Shown here one piece after another: positions 1 through 5,249 of a DNA stretch of 5,249 nt. The number at the start of each line of letters is the position of its first letter. The stretch's first letter is position 1. The stretch spans positions 1 to 5,249 of the forward strand of contig JAGLYS010000015.1 of the NCBI GenBank assembly GCA_023132105.1, written 5' to 3'. The DNA comes from Caldifarciminota bacterium (GTDB taxonomy: Bacteria > Hydrothermota > 32-111 > QNBC01). Both the position numbers and the translations under genes were made by a program. The notes under the pieces were generated by a model. The model was not told where the DNA came from and made no database searches. It worked only from the letters and a program-made list of their open reading frames with translations.

Positions 1-5
1 TTATA

Positions 6-21
6 AATTCGTGAATTCGTG
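6..21. repeat. tandem AATTCGTG pair
   Basis: AATTCGTG occurs twice head to tail (6-13 and 14-21) and is followed by GTGGC. From memory, similar AATTCGTGAATTCGTGG phrases occur in intergenic DNA of several uncultivated bacteria, but I could not check this. Confidence 0.55.
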
Positions 22-35
22 GTGGCTCTCCCTTT

Positions 36-63
36 CTGTCATTCCTGTGAAAATAAGAATCTG
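36..63. repeat. degenerate hairpin block of the CTGTCATTCC...GAATCTG type
   Basis: CTGTCATTCC at 36-45 and GAATCTG at 57-63 flank a short A-rich centre. ATTCCT (41-46) pairs with AAGAAT (55-60) through six pairs in the minus-strand RNA, one of them G-U, with an 8-nt loop. It resembles a decayed copy of the common intergenic palindrome with GTCATTCC and GGAATC arms. No T run follows, so it is not called a terminator. Confidence 0.4.
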
Positions 64-97
64 CAATTATCCCATCTTTTCTTTCTCTTTTCTCACC

Positions 98-131
98 TTG
101 CAACTTGTAACTTTATACTTGCGACTTGTTT
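98..131. repeat. degenerate heptad repeat, TTGCAAC-type
   Basis: Successive heptads read TTGCAAC (98-104), TTGTAAC (105-111), TTTATAC (112-118), TTGCGAC (119-125), then TTGTTTT. Equivalently, CTTGCAACTTGT (97-108) recurs as CTTGCGACTTGT (118-129) with one change and a 21-nt period. This looks like a short, eroded tandem array of a GTTGCAA unit (minus strand). Confidence 0.55.
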
Positions 132-150
132 TACGAATTCATTGTTATCT

Positions 151-2046
151 CTATTTCTTCATAAGAACTTTATAATATCTCGGATGTGAAAGTTTGATAA
201 CTTTGTTATAAAATTCATTATACTCATCTAATGGCACAATATATGGTTTTCTTTTAACATTACCTCTTATTTTAAGATATCCTCTACGAGACTCGATATA
301 TTTTTCAAGAGTAAATGTATTATCTTCAACATTTATATTTTCAGGCTTCAATATTGTTTTATAACTCTTTGGGTAGTTAACGTTTATATCCCAGACCTCA
401 TTATTTTCGTTGCCATTTAAATAAGGATATTTCCTATCATCAGACTCAATAGTTAGATTGAAAGGCAATTGATTTATCGGTATATCAAAATAAATGAACC
501 CTTTGTCGATAATAGCAAAATTATTATATCTGTATTTGAAGCTAATCTGTACCGGATTACCTAATACAATTTTCAACTCTTTACTAACAGGTTCTGCATT
601 CTGTGAAATTATATTAATAATTTCCTCATATGCCTGTTTTTTCTTGACAGGTGTAATATAAGTAAATGATTCTCTCTTCTTTACCGCTTCATCCCCCCAT
701 ATCAAAGATTTATCCGTTATAACTGCATTTCCTTTACTATCTATTCTAATCGTTTTTACATTCTCTTTCCTGTTTCTATTCAAGGAATCAGACATAATCG
801 TTTCGAATTTCACATTATCTTCCTTAATCAAAAGCCCTATATGATTATTATAATTTATATATCCCAGAGGGTAAAATTCACTTTCAGGATTTATATAGTA
901 TTCCTTATTATCTATCTTTATTTTACATATCATTGTTTTAAAATAATTCGGTTGCAAATAATCTTTCCTTTTATCCCAATAATATACTTTCGGTCCAACA
1001 GCTACGGGATATGATTCAATGCCAATATATTTCATCATAGTAAGAAACAATGCGATTCTGTCAAACGATGCTGCATAACCGCTCTTAATAATATCATTGG
1101 TACTTCTTAAATTGAAATCGGTCAGAGAATTAACTGGTTTCGAATCTATATTCTTTGCAATATACTTTGAAATAACATTCACCTTTTTTCTATCATCCGT
1201 TATTCCATTTATTATCATATCCGCTAAATTTTTTATTGATTCTGTTATCTTTATTTTATCATCATATTGTTTTAAAAGATCATTTTTAAATTGATTCCAA
1301 TCCGAATACACTGTTATAAAAAGTGTTTTTGTAAAATATGACCATTCAGGCTGCCCCTGTTCTCTTAATATTTGTGGTGTTTTTTCAGATTCCCATATAT
1401 ATAATTTCATATCTCCGATTTTCTTTTCTTTGAATGTGACACCTTCCAATTTATTAAATTCTATACTCATATTTTCAGGCATAATGATTTCATAATAAAT
1501 TTTATAAATCGGTTCCTTATAACCAAAAATAATTATATCGGTAAATCTTTCTTTTTTGTTATTTTTCTTCGTATATTCAATATCTACAATATCGTTATTT
1601 TCAACCGATGAGAATGCGGAAATTTTCATTTTGTGTATTGCATAATCCATAAATCCCGATTCACTGGGTAAATCGATTTCCCTTATGGCACTTTTATCAA
1701 TAGGGATTTCAATATATTTTTTATTATTTTCTTTTATAGTCACAACTTTGTGGATTTCAATATTCTCATATCGTTTATCAAAAGTGATTTTATATTCGGA
1801 ATTTTCCTTTTTCCCTTTATAGTTTAATACTCTCTTAACAACCCTTTTTGTTTTACTATATGTAGAATCACTATTAATCGTAATTCTCGTATAATCCAAT
1901 AATATCGCAGCCGATGAATTTGGATATTTTATATTATCAATCTTTGTATCATAGATTTTTTTATCACTCTTAGAAATACTGGCATCTACAAATGATATAA
2001 ATACAGTAAATATCAGCAATACGATTATTGTCACTTTTCTTTTCAT
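151..2046 (-). CDS. exported DUF3857 / transglutaminase-fold protein lacking the catalytic triad
   Basis: The protein is 631 residues from the ATG at 2046 (634 from GTG at 2055). The signal peptide MKRKVTIIVLLIFTVFISF ends in a good V-D-A cleavage motif, so it is exported. The DUF3857 domain begins near YPNSSAAILLDYTRITI (about residue 43) and runs to about 210. The transglutaminase-like region is at about 280-400. Where the family has GYGDCKDKA and the upstream paralogue has TGVCRDKAA, this protein has SGYAASFDRIA, placing Ser327 at the Cys position. The stretch YFKTMICKIKI aligns to FFNHAIAGAKL with Lys370 or Thr371 at the His position, and INPESE replaces MDPTDE, so Asp becomes Asn386. The fold looks kept (YIGIESYPVAVGPK) but the triad does not. 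The reading frame is full length, so it is not a decayed gene. It is probably a non-enzymatic partner or binding protein for the envelope, by inference. It is the last gene before the repeat-rich tail. Confidence 0.85.
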   Translation of the reverse strand: MKRKVTIIVLLIFTVFISFVDASISKSDKKIYDTKIDNIKYPNSSAAILLDYTRITINSDSTYSKTKRVVKRVLNYKGKKENSEYKITFDKRYENIEIHKVVTIKENNKKYIEIPIDKSAIREIDLPSESGFMDYAIHKMKISAFSSVENNDIVDIEYTKKNNKKERFTDIIIFGYKEPIYKIYYEIIMPENMSIEFNKLEGVTFKEKKIGDMKLYIWESEKTPQILREQGQPEWSYFTKTLFITVYSDWNQFKNDLLKQYDDKIKITESIKNLADMIINGITDDRKKVNVISKYIAKNIDSKPVNSLTDFNLRSTNDIIKSGYAASFDRIALFLTMMKYIGIESYPVAVGPKVYYWDKRKDYLQPNYFKTMICKIKIDNKEYYINPESEFYPLGYINYNNHIGLLIKEDNVKFETIMSDSLNRNRKENVKTIRIDSKGNAVITDKSLIWGDEAVKKRESFTYITPVKKKQAYEEIINIISQNAEPVSKELKIVLGNPVQISFKYRYNNFAIIDKGFIYFDIPINQLPFNLTIESDDRKYPYLNGNENNEVWDINVNYPKSYKTILKPENINVEDNTFTLEKYIESRRGYLKIRGNVKRKPYIVPLDEYNEFYNKVIKLSHPRYYKVLMKK

Positions 2047-2051
2047 TGCTT

Positions 2052-2066
2052 TCACCTTTATTCCTT
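2052..2066 (-). promoter_or_regulatory. two overlapping start options at the junction of the DUF3857 genes
   Basis: The end of the upstream gene supplies AAGGAA (2066-2061), placed 5 nt before a GTG at 2055, while AGGTGA (2057-2052) lies 5 nt before an in-frame ATG at 2046. The upstream stop TAA (2060-2058) falls between them. Either start gives a good signal peptide, the GTG form adding three residues. The arrangement favours re-initiation by ribosomes finishing the upstream gene. I chose ATG. Confidence 0.6.
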
Positions 2067-4013
2067 AATAATTATATATTTCTTGTTATAATTTTCGACT
2101 AATCTCAAATGTTTTTTTAAATTATCATATTCGTCGGGATAATATTCAAGTTTATTTAAAGCGGCATATTTGGAAAATGTTATTCTATTGCCAATTTTCT
2201 TATAATCAGCCCTGAATGTGTATCCATCTTTATCAATATATAGAAGATCAGGCATAAGCTCTACATTTAGTTTTTTAGTTCCATTATTATAATTCAAATT
2301 AATATTTTCATTTACCGATGCGGTATATCGAGTTTTAAGTGGATATTTCCTTTTACTCAAATTAACATTTCCCAATGCCCAATTATAAACTCCAAATGTT
2401 TTACTTAATTCTGGAAGATTAAACATTTTATATTCGTCTTCCCCTATAATAGGATCGTTTATTATATATTCGATTTTAATCCTAAGATTCTCTTTCGATG
2501 ACAATAGATCCTCCGGTGATATTTCATAACTTTTCAAACTTATGTCACCTGCAATCTCTTTTAAAATCCTTTTCAAGAATTCTTCGATTCTATTTCTATT
2601 TAACCTCAGAAAATAACCTCTATAAGCATTATTATTAATGCCGTAAAATTCTATATCGGATGTACAATAGAATTTACCATCCTTATAATCAATATTTGTT
2701 TTAACTTCCACTTTATTTATATCGGGAGAAACAGGAGGACTTGTTTTTAATGTATCGCCTTCTAAGGAAGCAATAAGATAACTCATATTCGCTTCATATG
2801 CAGGAAACAATACAGATGAGGTTTCATCCGTAGGATCCATTAGTATATCTTTCCCGTTTTCTAATTTAGCCCCTGCAATAGCATGATTGAAAAATGTCAT
2901 TGGGACATCCTTATCAAGTTTAGGACCCACCATAATAAGTACAACATTTGCATCGACACCTACACTCCTTAACATTGCCACGATTAGAGCAGCTTTATCT
3001 CTACAGACTCCTGTTCTTGTGCTGAATGTATAGGAAACATCATGAGGTTCAAGTCCCGGTCTATCTGTTTCTGTGGTAACACCCATATACCTTATATTAC
3101 GGGAAACAAAGTAAAATACCGCTTCGATTGTATCCATCTCCGTCTTTTTATCTTTTACTAATTCATTAGCTCTATCAATAATTTCCCTATTTATATCCAT
3201 ATGATTCTCGGTAAGGTTATAATACCATCTGGATACATACCTCCAATCATCCAATGTTGATACCAACATTCTCATTACTACTCGCCTTAAAGCCGGCATC
3301 GAAGGCTCGGATATTATTTGCGGAGCATTATTAACCTCAAATGTATAAATAATCTTATCATCCTTTTTCACTACATTCTTTATGTAATGCCCCTTAACAG
3401 GGTCGATAATTTCAAACATTTTTAAAGGATTGGATTTCGGTGCTTTTAATATATATTTCATATGAGCAATAGGTGATGTATATTGCCCGAATTGAAAATC
3501 CGAAAATTCCCCCTCTATTCTTGCTTTTTTGTTATTATAAACCATATAATAATGGAGAATATCACCAATCTCCAGATCCGGGATCTGAACAGTTATTTTT
3601 CTTAAATTTGGGTTGTATATGTTTATGCTTGCTTGACTTGGTTCAACCTGATCGTCCATATTCGCTTTAATATCAATTGTTTTAATATGATCATCGGGTT
3701 TTATTATTTCAATCAATTTAATATCATACATCCCATAACTCTTGCTATATCTTAAATTTAATATTCTATTATCGTTTTTACCTGTTTCATCCAGTATTTT
3801 AATATATGTATCATCATATGATATATATTTACCTGTAGTATCATATTCTACACTAATCAAATTATCTATTAGCACATCATGTGCATTTATATATCCGGCT
3901 TTTGTGATACTTTTACTATTTGCAATAACATCTTTTATATCTAATCTATTATTTGCAAATAGATTTGATGTAATGAATATAAGGAATAATAAGTACATAA
4001 ATCGCTTTTTCAT
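2058..4013 (-). CDS. exported DUF3857 / transglutaminase-like protein, catalytic triad intact
   Basis: The protein is 651 residues from the ATG at 4013. A Sec signal peptide (MKKRF, then the hydrophobic MYLLFLIFITSNLFA) probably ends near residue 18, and no other membrane segment is seen, so a periplasmic or outer location is expected. A DUF3857 beta domain spans about 40-215. A transglutaminase core follows at about 285-400, with Cys337 in TGVCRDKAAL, His377 in FFNHAIAG and Asp393 in LMDPTDE, in the order and spacing of a Cys-His-Asp triad. The remainder (about 420-651) is mostly beta-rich by eye, as in other DUF3857 proteins. Transglutaminase-fold enzymes of this kind can be proteases or amide-bond-forming enzymes, and the substrate cannot be read here. 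Length and domain order are normal for the family. The stop codon is 11 nt before the ATG of its paralogue downstream, so the two are co-transcribed and likely act together. Confidence 0.88.
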   Translation of the reverse strand: MKKRFMYLLFLIFITSNLFANNRLDIKDVIANSKSITKAGYINAHDVLIDNLISVEYDTTGKYISYDDTYIKILDETGKNDNRILNLRYSKSYGMYDIKLIEIIKPDDHIKTIDIKANMDDQVEPSQASINIYNPNLRKITVQIPDLEIGDILHYYMVYNNKKARIEGEFSDFQFGQYTSPIAHMKYILKAPKSNPLKMFEIIDPVKGHYIKNVVKKDDKIIYTFEVNNAPQIISEPSMPALRRVVMRMLVSTLDDWRYVSRWYYNLTENHMDINREIIDRANELVKDKKTEMDTIEAVFYFVSRNIRYMGVTTETDRPGLEPHDVSYTFSTRTGVCRDKAALIVAMLRSVGVDANVVLIMVGPKLDKDVPMTFFNHAIAGAKLENGKDILMDPTDETSSVLFPAYEANMSYLIASLEGDTLKTSPPVSPDINKVEVKTNIDYKDGKFYCTSDIEFYGINNNAYRGYFLRLNRNRIEEFLKRILKEIAGDISLKSYEISPEDLLSSKENLRIKIEYIINDPIIGEDEYKMFNLPELSKTFGVYNWALGNVNLSKRKYPLKTRYTASVNENINLNYNNGTKKLNVELMPDLLYIDKDGYTFRADYKKIGNRITFSKYAALNKLEYYPDEYDNLKKHLRLVENYNKKYIIIKE

Positions 4014-4022
4014 TAATAACAA

Positions 4023-4028
4023 CCTCCT
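4023..4028 (-). promoter_or_regulatory. Shine-Dalgarno AGGAGG that sets the start of the first DUF3857 gene
   Basis: AGGAGG (4028-4023) is 9 nt before the ATG at 4013. An in-frame TTG at 4022-4020 abuts this site with almost no spacing and cannot be served by it, so the ATG at 4013 is the better start and gives a cleaner signal peptide beginning MKKRF. Confidence 0.8.
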
Positions 4029-4029
4029 G

Positions 4030-4044
4030 ATATTTACTAAATAT
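4030..4044. repeat. 15-nt perfect palindrome before the first DUF3857 gene
   Basis: The sequence ATATTTA-C-TAAATAT on the plus strand has two 7-nt arms around one central base. It lies in the 41-nt gap between the DUF3795 stop and the first DUF3857 start, ending one base before the Shine-Dalgarno at 4028. A one-base centre cannot form an RNA hairpin without opening inner pairs, so a protein-binding site in DNA is the likelier role if it has one. Being all A/T apart from the centre, it could be chance. Confidence 0.4.
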
Positions 4045-4054
4045 TTTTATTATT

Positions 4055-4402
4055 TTATAAATTCTTTTTTATATTATCAAGTGTTTCTTTTGCTTCCGGG
4101 ACAAATTTAAAAAATTCTTCTGTCTCCTTACAAGAATAGAGTTTACAATATGCACAGTTCTTTTCAATATTCTTCTCCAAAGCACATTTCCTTATCGGAC
4201 ATTTAAAGCAGTGTATAAACAATTCTCCATCAACAGCATGACAACCGTCACAATTAATATCTTCGGGCTTTATTTCAGCATTAAACATTTTGCTCCATTC
4301 TTCTGCTGTTTTTCTCCTTATCTCATTATCATCATTTACTTTTGCAATATATGCAGGACATCCGGAACAATCAAGTCCGCAATATGCTATCTTATATTTC
4401 AT
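4055..4402 (-). CDS. DUF3795 domain protein, cysteine-rich
   Basis: The gene encodes 115 residues from the ATG at 4402, chosen because a perfect Shine-Dalgarno precedes it. The sequence fits the DUF3795 family: an N-terminal IAYCGLDCSGCPAYIA, a middle TAEEWSK, then INCDGCHA and KCPIRKCALEK, then CAYCKLYSC. It has 11 cysteines (positions 8, 12, 15, 51, 54, 65, 68, 73, 83, 86, 91), arranged as CX3CX2C followed by several CX2C pairs. This suggests binding of zinc or an iron-sulfur cluster, though the ligand is inferred. There is no signal peptide or membrane segment, so it should be cytoplasmic. The family occurs in anaerobic bacteria and archaea with, to my knowledge, no settled function. It covers the whole protein at the usual family length and looks intact. 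It starts 55 nt after the C25 gene and ends 41 nt before the first DUF3857 gene, so it may share a transcript with the latter. Confidence 0.9.
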   Translation of the reverse strand: MKYKIAYCGLDCSGCPAYIAKVNDDNEIRRKTAEEWSKMFNAEIKPEDINCDGCHAVDGELFIHCFKCPIRKCALEKNIEKNCAYCKLYSCKETEEFFKFVPEAKETLDNIKKNL

Positions 4403-4406
4403 CATT

Positions 4407-4413
4407 ACCTCCT
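4407..4413 (-). promoter_or_regulatory. Shine-Dalgarno AGGAGGT that sets the DUF3795 start
   Basis: AGGAGGT (4413-4407) lies 4 nt before the ATG at 4402 and only 1 nt before the adjacent in-frame ATG at 4405. An in-frame TTG at 4420 lies upstream of it and would put the ribosome site inside the gene. The ATG at 4402 is therefore preferred. Confidence 0.85.
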
Positions 4414-4423
4414 TTTGCAATAT

Positions 4424-4452
4424 ATACTAACCAATATTTCAATATTAATCAA
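4424..4452 (-). promoter_or_regulatory. candidate sigma70-like promoter for the DUF3795 gene
   Basis: On the minus strand TTGATT (4452-4447) is followed after exactly 17 nt by TAGTAT (4429-4424), each matching 4 of 6 consensus bases. Transcription would start near 4417, only about 15 nt before the chosen ATG and just upstream of its Shine-Dalgarno. The spacer holds two AATATT hexamers separated by 2 nt (4433-4438 and 4441-4446). In DNA this AT-rich such matches arise by chance, and the host may use a different promoter consensus, so this is only a candidate. Read-through from the C25 gene is the alternative. Confidence 0.28.
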
Positions 4453-4457
4453 ATGAA

Positions 4458-5249
4458 TCATCTTATTATATTAACCTTTCCACTTCCCACTTGGTTCCCG
4501 GAAACAACTTTATAGAGGTAGGTGCCATTTGGAATCTCACTTCCGTTTCTATTTTTATAACACCACTCAACCGTTTCACCTTCAAAATTAATTCCGTATA
4601 TCTCTCTACCTGCTAAATTATATATATTTATTGATGAATGGGTAATCGAAGAACCATTGATGTGAAAAGTTATACCCTGATTTGTTTTTTGCTTAATAAT
4701 AATTTGAAAATTTTCCTGTTGCTCTCTTTTTTTATTAACAATTCCACTCAATGTATCCTTCATAACAAGTGTAGGATCCCCTATCAATGTCATACCATAA
4801 AACCATGATCGAGATGTATCTCCCCACGCTTCAGCCATAATTCCGAACCAATATTTGAAAGCATCACCAAAACATTCTCCTGTTGACAATCTATTATAGT
4901 AGTATTGGAATTCGAGCATACTACCTGTTTTGGTAGATCCCATGGCTTCCAGTCCCGTCGAAGTATTAAATACATACATTCCTGCACAGTAGTCACTTTC
5001 CGTATATCTTGCATTGGAACAACAAAAGAGATTATAAAATTTTGCCGGTGGATTATCCGTGATGATTTCATAACTATAATAATAGCTATAATTATTACCA
5101 TTATTATATTTGAATGAATGTCCTCCAGGCCAGGAATGAGCAAATAACGATATCCACTCATAGTTCATTTTAATTCTATTTTTGTAATCCGATGCAATTG
5201 TAGTCTCATTATCACTTACACTATATATTGAATCATAGATAGCACTGAG
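4458..5249 (-). CDS. C25-family (gingipain-like) cysteine peptidase with C-terminal FlgD-Ig/T9SS-type domain, 3' part
   Basis: The frame is open to the window edge, so this is the last 263 residues of a longer protein. The Met at 5168 is internal: the preceding 27 codons are open and read like C25 sequence. Numbering from that Met, a His in FAHSWPGGHSF (His11, codon 5138-5136) and the second Cys of LFCCSNARY (Cys50, codon 5021-5019) fit the C25 His/Cys dyad. GSTKTGSM (about 77-84) and WFYGMTLIGDPTL (about 122-134) are further motifs recalled from this family. A Lys/Gln-rich linker (about 145-163) leads to a beta domain (about 164-236) with IYNLAGRE and IPNGTYLYKV, resembling FlgD-Ig or T9SS type A sorting domains, ending in KVNIIR. 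By family knowledge such proteins are secreted or surface-anchored endopeptidases. The signal peptide, propeptide and start lie outside the window. An Asn/Tyr-rich stretch (about 21-33) sits between the catalytic motifs. Family call is firm; activity and export route are inferred. Confidence 0.85.
   Translation of the reverse strand, partial: LSAIYDSIYSVSDNETTIASDYKNRIKMNYEWISLFAHSWPGGHSFKYNNGNNYSYYYSYEIITDNPPAKFYNLFCCSNARYTESDYCAGMYVFNTSTGLEAMGSTKTGSMLEFQYYYNRLSTGECFGDAFKYWFGIMAEAWGDTSRSWFYGMTLIGDPTLVMKDTLSGIVNKKREQQENFQIIIKQKTNQGITFHINGSSITHSSINIYNLAGREIYGINFEGETVEWCYKNRNGSEIPNGTYLYKVVSGNQVGSGKVNIIR

Larger units (their letters stand above)
12..141. repeat. 9-nt inverted repeats bracketing the repeat tail
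   Basis: TGAATTCGT (12-20) and ACGAATTCA (133-141) are exact reverse complements, 112 nt apart. They enclose the hairpin-like block and the heptads. They might mark the ends of a small dispersed element, or be coincidence since each contains the self-complementary GAATTC. No coding capacity and no target-site duplication were identified. Confidence 0.35.
1..150. other. non-coding tail downstream of the DUF3857 pair, made of short degenerate repeats
   Basis: No gene or RNA was recognised here, and no hairpin followed by a T run is seen on the minus strand after the stop at 151-153, so the operon's terminator is either outside the window or not of the intrinsic type. The stretch differs from the neighbouring genes in texture: it holds an 8-nt tandem pair, a hairpin-like block, a pyrimidine-rich run (about 72-93), degenerate heptads and a pair of 9-nt inverted repeats, listed separately. 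Confidence 0.6.

Noticed and set aside
36..63. Hairpin-like block as an intrinsic terminator for the operon
   Set aside because: The stem is short and imperfect and no T run follows on the minus strand.
1..150. CRISPR array in the repeat-rich tail
   Set aside because: The repeats are 7-9 nt and degenerate, with no regular spacers of the length a CRISPR array needs.
1097..1294. Short plus-strand frames at 1097-1294, 3473-3670, 4211-4456 and 4905-5117
   Set aside because: Each is antisense to a supported gene for most or all of its length and has no recognisable domain.
3742..4110. Plus-strand reading frame of 122 residues, hydrophobic, spanning the DUF3857/DUF3795 junction
   Set aside because: It is antisense to two well-supported genes, and its hydrophobic, Tyr/Ile/Leu-rich make-up is what antisense reading of AT-rich Lys/Asp/Asn-rich genes gives. 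No ribosome site or family motif was seen.
4790..5161. Minus-strand 123-residue frame overlapping the C25 gene
   Set aside because: It lies inside the C25 coding region in another frame, and shows no family motif; the C25 frame carries clear conserved motifs throughout.
5166..5168. ATG at 5168 as the start of the C25-like gene
   Set aside because: The frame stays open for 27 more codons to the window edge, the extra residues fit the family, and a complete C25 protein is much longer, so this Met is internal.

Overview
This is a low-GC window (clearly AT-rich in genes and gaps) with four protein genes, all read on the minus strand. In transcription order they are: the 3' part of a secreted C25-type (gingipain-like) cysteine peptidase ending in a FlgD-Ig/T9SS-type C-terminal domain; a small 11-cysteine DUF3795 protein; and two tandem exported DUF3857/transglutaminase-like proteins. 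The C25 plus sorting-type tail, next to DUF3857 transglutaminase proteins, suggests a low-GC member of the FCB superphylum or a neighbouring candidate phylum (for example the Cloacimonadota, Delongbacteria, Marinimicrobia or WOR-3 type). The phylum cannot be fixed from this sequence.

Layout: 5249-4458 C25 peptidase, open at the window edge; 4457-4403 a 55-nt gap with a weak promoter candidate and a perfect Shine-Dalgarno; 4402-4055 DUF3795; 4054-4014 a 41-nt gap with a perfect 15-nt palindrome just upstream of another perfect Shine-Dalgarno; 4013-2058 the first DUF3857 protein with a complete Cys-His-Asp transglutaminase triad; an 11-nt junction; 2046-151 the second DUF3857 protein, in which all three triad positions appear replaced; and 150-1 a non-coding tail made of short degenerate repeats. 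No convincing intrinsic terminator was seen anywhere.

The last three genes are packed tightly enough to be one transcription unit, and the two DUF3857 genes are almost certainly co-transcribed and probably translationally coupled. The most interesting point is the tandem pair of an apparently active and an apparently dead transglutaminase-fold protein, both with signal peptides, which suggests a partnership in the cell envelope. The DUF3795 protein looks cytoplasmic and metal- or cluster-binding, and its link to the secreted neighbours is unclear. Nothing here amounts to a demonstrably new system.
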